From: Tistrella bauzanensis
Lineage (GTDB): Bacteria > Pseudomonadota > Alphaproteobacteria > Tistrellales > Tistrellaceae
DNA: 64,000 bases
Reading direction: 5' to 3'
NCBI RefSeq assembly: GCF_014636235.1
Contig: NZ_BMDZ01000005.1
Location: 78,520-142,519 of the forward strand
A model generated the notes under the pieces. That model was not told where the DNA came from, made no database searches, and was given only the letters and a program-made list of their open reading frames with translations. A program made the translations under genes and the position numbers. Positions 63,921 to 64,000 of the stretch are shown here, in pieces (position 1 is the stretch's first letter; each line of letters opens with the position of its first letter).

Positions 63921-64000
63921 TAGCAGCCTGTCGGACTTTCCCCAGCGTGCGAGCGGTGCGATGATTCCGTTGGTTTCAACGGGATTGCGCGCTGATGGCC
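63921..64000. mobile_element. Possible insertion-sequence edge at the window end
   Basis: TAGCAGCCTGTCGGACTTTC begins here and resembles, from memory, a terminal inverted repeat seen at the ends of some transposons in alphaproteobacteria. The rest lies beyond the window, so no transposase or second end can be seen. Bases 63756-63920 hold no recognised gene. Confidence 0.25.

Overview
The window is 64 kb of high-GC bacterial chromosome with dense, ordinary-looking genes on both strands. The gene set points to an alphaproteobacterium of the Rhodospirillales type. Markers are a DUF1013 protein, a DUF465/YdcH protein, COQ9, a cysteine-free ribosomal protein L31, a transhydrogenase alpha subunit split into pntAA and pntAB, a class I fructose-bisphosphate aldolase, and an ArsR-methyltransferase regulator in front of metF and metH. 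The content resembles Tistrella-like genomes, but that is from memory and was not searched. I see no rRNA, tRNA, CRISPR array or intact mobile element.

Layout. 0.2-8.2 kb (+): aldolase, thiE, efp, suhB-type phosphatase, a small OmpA-like protein, a MotA-like/MotB-like pair, rpmE and an hsp20 gene whose leader ends in a ROSE-type RNA thermometer. 8.3-11.9 kb (+): a structured leader RNA with its own terminator, then a proVWX-type betaine/choline ABC importer. 12-14.4 kb (+): a Cache protein, a DUF2946 protein and a PepSY membrane protein. 14.5-16.5 kb (-): cupin, SnoaL-like protein and AraC regulator. 16.8-24 kb: glyoxalase I, then a divergent locus of an isopenicillin-N-synthase-family oxygenase (-) and a BMP-type nucleoside ABC importer with rutR (+), with a near-consensus RutR operator between them. 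24-31.4 kb: an alpha/beta hydrolase and 3-hydroxybutyrate dehydrogenase (-), an exported cyclase-family protein, two divergent paralogous metallo-beta-lactamase-fold hydrolases, a quinone oxidoreductase and a DUF1013 protein. 31.5-34.6 kb: a single protein joining a TetR regulator to an SxxK serine hydrolase, behind a promoter with two matching palindromes, and a convergent MFS transporter. 35.3-39 kb (+): acetyl-CoA synthetase behind a long regulatory-looking region, and a second acyl-CoA synthetase. 39-47.4 kb: DUF465, ubiX, a TauD-family dioxygenase divergent from an AraC regulator, Dabb, rpsU, a TenA-like protein, COQ9, purK/purE and a TIGR02444 protein. 47.5-50.9 kb (+): a membrane sulfatase-like protein, nitronate monooxygenase and an HxlR regulator. 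50.9-60 kb (-): pntAA-pntAB-pntB, then an ArsR/methyltransferase regulator-metF-metH operon. 60.2-61.9 kb (+): mlaA and mlaC. 62-63.8 kb (-): ettA.

The best candidates for undescribed biology are the TetR-serine hydrolase fusion with its paired operators, the structured RNA in front of the betaine importer, and the predicted nucleobase uptake/oxidation locus under RutR. The ROSE thermometer and the methionine-cycle operon are strong examples of known themes. Start codons were chosen from ribosome binding sites and family alignments held in memory. No database search was possible.
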